From: JASJHI01 sp033791105
GTDB taxonomy: Bacteria; Actinomycetota; Acidimicrobiia; Acidimicrobiales; Ilumatobacteraceae
Direction: 5' to 3'
NCBI GenBank assembly: GCA_033791105.1
Contig: JASJHI010000462.1
Coordinates: 1-8,035, forward strand
DNA: 8,035 bases
Shown piece by piece: positions 6,301 to 8,035 of this stretch. Position 1 is the stretch's first letter; every line of letters starts with the position of its first letter. Made by a program: the position numbers and the translations under genes. Below the pieces are notes generated by a model. The model was not told where the DNA came from. It made no database searches and worked only from the letters and a program-made list of their open reading frames with translations.

Positions 6301-6752
6301 GAATCGTCACCGGGGCAACGGCTCCGCACCTGCCCGGTATGGCGCCGGTCGAAGAGGCGATCGCCGACCTGTGGGCGACCGGTGTGGCACCCAACGGTCA
6401 CCCGACGACCTTTGTGCGCGATCAACTGAGTGAGATGGGTGTACTCACCTCCGTCGAATTGTGGGATCCCGAGCCCGGGTCGGTGGTGCAGGTCGCCGGG
6501 GTCGTCACCCACCGTCAGCGGCCGATGACCGCGCAGGGTACGACGTTCCTCAACCTCGAGGATGAAACCGGCCTGGTCAACGTCGTTGTCTCGAAGGGTT
6601 GCTGGGCGCGGTTCCGCAAGGTTGCCAGGGGAGCGCCGGCGATGCTGATCAGGGGTCGTCTCGAACGCAGCGAGGGGGTCGTCAACATCGTCGCCGACCA
6701 CCTCGCGCCGCTGCCGCTCCCCGGCAAGACGACCAGCCGTGACTTCCGCTGA
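3312..6752 (+). CDS. dnaE2: DnaE2, error-prone DNA polymerase III alpha subunit
   Basis: 1146 residues from ATG3312, full length for the family. It is the C-family polymerase that performs mutagenic translesion synthesis with ImuA' and ImuB. An N-terminus beginning MGFNNPSWSW resembles the MGW-type start of mycobacterial DnaE2. A PHP domain follows, with likely metal ligands intact: H76-x-H78, D109-H110, E135 and H300. The polymerase core shows PDIDIDIES with aspartates 497, 499 and 501, and VKFDLLGLGML with D641. By comparison with E. coli DnaE, D499, D501 and D641 are the catalytic triad. The motif LIRPGPIQGG and the segment FANYGFPESHSVSFAYLVY are also present. A C-terminal OB fold lies at about 1057-1100, and the protein ends SRDFR as is usual for DnaE2. 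The start is uncertain: ATGs at 3300, 3303 and 3312 are in frame. 3312 is chosen from family similarity, while 3303 would suit a leaderless mRNA. It is regulated by the SOS box that overlaps the first ATG. No truncation or frameshift is seen. Confidence 0.97.
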   Translation: MGFNNPSWSWSELEAALSDRPSARTGPARDGRRPGSPSWNAGGDGPAWSRKRQPFEPPVDAHRPAPSSTVPYAELHCHSNFSFLDGASHPEELATEASRLGLEALAVTDHNGFYGVVRFAEAAKAVGLPTVFGTEITLTATSDGGRLAGSVARSESDTDAQISTGLLPDATAPDPSGTHLVVLADGPAGYARLSRALSAGHLAGEKGAPQFAFDDVAHAVAGHGWVLTGCRKGAVPAAIAQGDTATARRELGALVEALGRDRVLVELWDHGDPRDSARNDGLAALAADLGVGCVATNNVHYATPAQRPLATALAAVRARRSLDEIDAWLPGTSGAHLRSGAEQRRWFERFPGVVERAAEIGRAAAFDLALVAPQLPPFPCPPDTSEMDHLRRITAAGAVHRYGPRPSRNEDLSLRARAWATIDHELALIEQLGFAGYFLIVWDIVEFCRRSDIFCQGRGSAANSAVCYALGVTAADAVSLGLLFERFLSPERDGPPDIDIDIESDRREEVIQYVYERYGRHHTAQVANVITYRSRSAIRDMAKALGYQPGQQDAWSKQVDAWGGVAVTAAQDDCTIPQPVLDLAGQIENAPRHLGIHSGGMVICDRPVIEVCPVEWGRMDKRSVLQWDKDDCAATGLVKFDLLGLGMLSALHYAVDLVHEHHGYEIDLATIPQDDDVYAMLCRADTIGVFQIESRAQMATLPRLKPRRFYDLVVEVALIRPGPIQGGSVHPYIRRRNGQEQVTYLHPLLENSLGKTLGVPLFQEQLMQMAIDIAGFTPAESDELRQAMGSKRSAARMERLRERLYAGMAERGITGEVADELFVKMKAFANYGFPESHSVSFAYLVYASSWIKYHEPAAFCAALLNAQPMGFWSPHTLVRDARRHGVVVHTPDLNASRAMATLEPCEGSEGAVAVRLGLGSIRNIGSDLAEAIDTSRDSDGPFVDTEDLVRRVPDLQLPQLEALATGGAFGECFELERRMALWTVGATVQSRPGRLEGIVTGATAPHLPGMAPVEEAIADLWATGVAPNGHPTTFVRDQLSEMGVLTSVELWDPEPGSVVQVAGVVTHRQRPMTAQGTTFLNLEDETGLVNVVVSKGCWARFRKVARGAPAMLIRGRLERSEGVVNIVADHLAPLPLPGKTTSRDFR

Positions 6753-6780
6753 CCCCTCTCCGTCGCCGACCCCGTCGAAC

Positions 6781-6825
6781 TCTCGGCGTCACAGACGGCG
6801 GAATCCGCTGTCTTCGACGCCGAGA
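6781..6825. repeat. 45-bp quasi-palindrome, left copy
   Basis: TCTCGGCGTC (6781-6790) is matched by its exact complement GACGCCGAGA (6816-6825). Between them are 25 bases that themselves contain GCGGA-A-TCCGC, so the whole 45 bp folds back on itself with only a few mispairs. It begins 28 bases after the dnaE2 stop and ends 47 bases before the next gene. A copy with the same arms and the same 25-base interior length lies at 7805-7849. It may serve as the dnaE2 terminator, though no U-tract follows. It may also be a repeat-family member or the left end of a mobile unit. Confidence 0.85.
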
Positions 6826-6829
6826 CTTC

Positions 6830-6837
6830 GTACGTAC
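6830..6837. promoter_or_regulatory. GTACGTAC palindrome upstream of the DUF559 gene
   Basis: A perfect 8-bp palindrome lies 35 bases before the start codon, between the left quasi-palindrome and the gene. AbiEi-type winged-helix proteins often repress their own promoters at inverted repeats, so this is a conceivable operator. It is short and no clear -10 or -35 accompanies it. Confidence 0.2.
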
Positions 6838-6872
6838 TACCGATCGCGCGTCCCGCGCGCCCACTACACGAC

Positions 6873-7796
6873 ATGTACACATCGCGATTCGACAGCTGGG
6901 CGACCAACCATCACGGGCTCATCACCCGTGTCGTGTCCGGATTGTCGGTGGACGCGTGGCGGCGAGCCCTACGAGCGGGCCATCTCGAAGAGTTGCACCC
7001 CGGCGTTGCCCGGCTTCCCGGCACGACGAGGACTGTCGCGCAACGCATCGCCGCAGCGGTGCTCGCCGCCGGACCCGGCGCCCTGGCTTCCCATCGAAGC
7101 GCGGCGATGTTGTGGGGGATCGACCGACCGTTCGACGACGAGATCGATGTGACGCTCGTCGCCCGACATCGCTGCAGCCGCATCACCGGCGTCCACATCC
7201 ACCGGCCGACCGACCACGCCGAACTCGTCCCACAGCGTCGCTCGAACATCCCGTGCAGCAACATCTTGCGAACGTTGTGCGACCTCGGTGCTGTCGATCC
7301 CGACGCAGTGTCGCGGGCGGTGGGTCACACACTGTCGTCCGGATTGGCTGACCTCGGCGCGCTCGAATCGTCGCTCGCGAAGCATGCACGACCTGGTCGG
7401 GCGGGCGTTCGCGCGCTGCGTGCGGCGATCGATGAGTGGTCGATCGACGCCAAGCCGAGCGACTCGATGTTGGAGACGGCGATGGTGCGGTTCATCGAGC
7501 ACCACCGGCTGCCCGCAGTCGAGTTCCATCCGATGATCTGTGGATGGGAGGTCGACTTCCGCATCGCCGACACGGCGATCCTCGTCGAGTGCGACGGGTG
7601 GACCACCCACGGCCTCGACCGGCAGCAGTTCGAGCGGGATCGCCGCCGCGACGACGATCTTCGCGCCGCTGGTTGGATCGTCATGCGCTTGACCTACCGG
7701 GCAATCGTGTCGCGTCCCTCCGACACGGCACGTCGGATCCGCCGCGCGGTCGACCGTTGGTCTGCGCTTCCGGCACCGTCGATCGAACGGCGCTGA
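6873..7796 (+). CDS. AbiEi-like winged-helix protein with C-terminal DUF559 (Vsr-like) nuclease domain
   Basis: 307 residues from ATG6873. The N-terminal part (about residues 1-90) resembles the AbiEi antitoxin-type winged helix: HHGLITRVVSGLSVDAWRRA, then LEELHPGVARLPGT, then LASHRSAAMLWGID. A linker domain follows, including SNILRTLCDLGAVDPDAV. The C-terminal third is a DUF559 domain, related to the Vsr/PD-(D/E)xK endonucleases. Candidate acidic residues are E201 (SMLETAM), D228 (WEVDFRI), and E239 and D241 (ILVECDGW), with the basic-acidic helix FERDRRRDDDLRAAGW at 253-268. The catalytic-looking residues are intact, so it may cut or nick DNA. No cognate AbiEii-type toxin gene is next to it, so a toxin-antitoxin role is unsupported. 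No Shine-Dalgarno sequence or clear promoter is seen before the ATG. It is flanked on both sides by related 45-bp quasi-palindromes. Its true function and target are unknown. Confidence 0.9.
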   Translation: MYTSRFDSWATNHHGLITRVVSGLSVDAWRRALRAGHLEELHPGVARLPGTTRTVAQRIAAAVLAAGPGALASHRSAAMLWGIDRPFDDEIDVTLVARHRCSRITGVHIHRPTDHAELVPQRRSNIPCSNILRTLCDLGAVDPDAVSRAVGHTLSSGLADLGALESSLAKHARPGRAGVRALRAAIDEWSIDAKPSDSMLETAMVRFIEHHRLPAVEFHPMICGWEVDFRIADTAILVECDGWTTHGLDRQQFERDRRRDDDLRAAGWIVMRLTYRAIVSRPSDTARRIRRAVDRWSALPAPSIERR

Positions 7797-7804
7797 CTCC
7801 ACAC

Positions 7805-7849
7805 TCTCGGCGTCAGATGCGGCGAGATCCGCCGGCTGTGACGCCGAGA
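7805..7849. repeat. 45-bp quasi-palindrome, right copy
   Basis: The same 10-base arms as the left copy (TCTCGGCGTC at 7805-7814, GACGCCGAGA at 7840-7849) enclose a 25-base interior with its own inverted repeat, CGGCG-AGATC-CGCCG. It starts eight bases after the stop of the DUF559 gene and lies between that gene and the convergent gene at the right edge. A bidirectional terminator is therefore plausible. Inverted, its outer half matches the left copy's outer half at 21 of 22 positions. Confidence 0.85.
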
Positions 7850-7891
7850 CGAAATCCGACTCTGGGCGGGTGGCAGATTTGCGAGGTGGTG

Positions 7892-8035
7892 TCAGGTGCC
7901 CGCTCGGCGGTTGGCGGGCCGGGGGAACAACACGCGGGCCAACAGCGGCGCCTTGAATCGCTGCCATTCGCGATCGGGTTGTGCCAGGCGGTCGGCGACG
8001 ACCATGACCGCCGCCGGGTTGAAGCCGAGGCCGCA
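7892..8035 (-). CDS. C-terminal fragment of an unrecognised protein, cut by the window edge
   Basis: The last 47 codons of a minus-strand gene enter from the right edge and end at a TGA whose complement is TCA at 7892-7894. The visible peptide begins CGLGFNPAAVMVVADRLAQP, continues with DREWQRFKAPLLARVLFPRP, and ends in a short basic tail. The aromatic and hydrophobic residues look like the end of a folded domain rather than a random shadow frame. The rest lies outside the window, and I do not recognise the family. It converges with the DUF559 gene, with the right palindrome between them. Confidence 0.6.
   Translation of the reverse strand, partial: CGLGFNPAAVMVVADRLAQPDREWQRFKAPLLARVLFPRPANRRAGT

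Larger units (their letters stand above)
6781..7849 (+). mobile_element. Candidate 1,069-bp unit: nuclease gene between inverted palindromic ends
   Basis: The outer 22 bases of the left palindrome (6781-6802) and of the right one (7828-7849) are inverted copies with one mismatch. The inner halves agree at only 15 of 22. Preferential conservation of the outer ends is what terminal inverted repeats show. One gene, for an AbiEi-like/DUF559 nuclease, lies inside. There is no recognisable transposase and no clean target-site duplication (only CGAA near both edges, offset by one base). The mobile-unit status is a hypothesis. Two related terminators would also give this pattern in part. Confidence 0.35.

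Noticed and set aside
3336..6701. Long minus-strand open frames opposite dnaE2 (for example 3336-4511, 4530-5549, 5688-6701)
   Set aside because: They lie wholly antisense to a gene with clear DnaE2 motifs. Their low-complexity, Arg/Asp-rich products are typical of shadow frames in GC-rich DNA.
6776..7853. CGAA on both sides of the palindrome-bounded unit as a target-site duplication
   Set aside because: The left copy is separated from the repeat by one extra base and the right copy is not. A four-base match this loose is likely chance.
1..8035. tRNA, rRNA, CRISPR array, riboswitch or prophage genes
   Set aside because: No cloverleaf, ribosomal segment, regularly spaced repeat-spacer array or integrase/phage gene was seen on either strand.

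Overview
This is a GC-rich window (roughly two-thirds G+C by eye) of actinobacterial type. It carries most of the DNA-damage-inducible mutagenesis system known from mycobacteria. ImuB (the catalytically dead Y-family adaptor) is at the left, and the error-prone C-family polymerase DnaE2 is in the middle. A LexA/SOS box of the Gram-positive TCGAACATATGTTCGA type sits on the dnaE2 promoter and start. The DUF559/AbiEi-type protein and the protein style suggest an acidimicrobial lineage (Ilumatobacter-like), but that placement is inference only.

Layout: bases 2-55 hold three 18-bp tandem repeats just before imuB, possibly the tail of an upstream imuA-type gene. imuB (60-1667) is followed after 25 bp by a NUDIX hydrolase (1693-2283) on the same strand. 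A convergent gene on the minus strand (2345-2983) encodes a permuted papain-like (YiiX/NlpC-P60-type) protein. It is divergent from a 56-residue single-pass membrane protein (3025-3195), and a symmetric -10 element lies between the two. Bases 3196-3311 are regulatory: two hairpins, a GAAC-N6-GTTC palindrome and the SOS box. dnaE2 (3312-6752) fills the centre. A gene for an AbiEi-like winged-helix protein fused to a Vsr-like DUF559 nuclease (6873-7796) follows, and the window closes with the C-terminal 47 codons of an unrecognised minus-strand gene (7892-8035).

How it fits together: after DNA damage, LexA release would switch on dnaE2. ImuB, through its QLGLWG clamp-binding peptide, would bring DnaE2 to the sliding clamp for translesion synthesis. 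The NUDIX enzyme directly behind imuB could belong to the same transcript and clean the nucleotide pool, which is inference.

The most unusual structure is at the right. The DUF559 nuclease gene is bracketed by two 45-bp quasi-palindromes (6781-6825 and 7805-7849). Their outermost 22-bp halves are inverted copies of each other with one mismatch, whereas the inner halves match at only 15 of 22. This looks like the paired ends of a 1,069-bp unit carrying one nuclease gene, and it deserves a genome-wide search. The competing explanation is that both are related bidirectional terminators.
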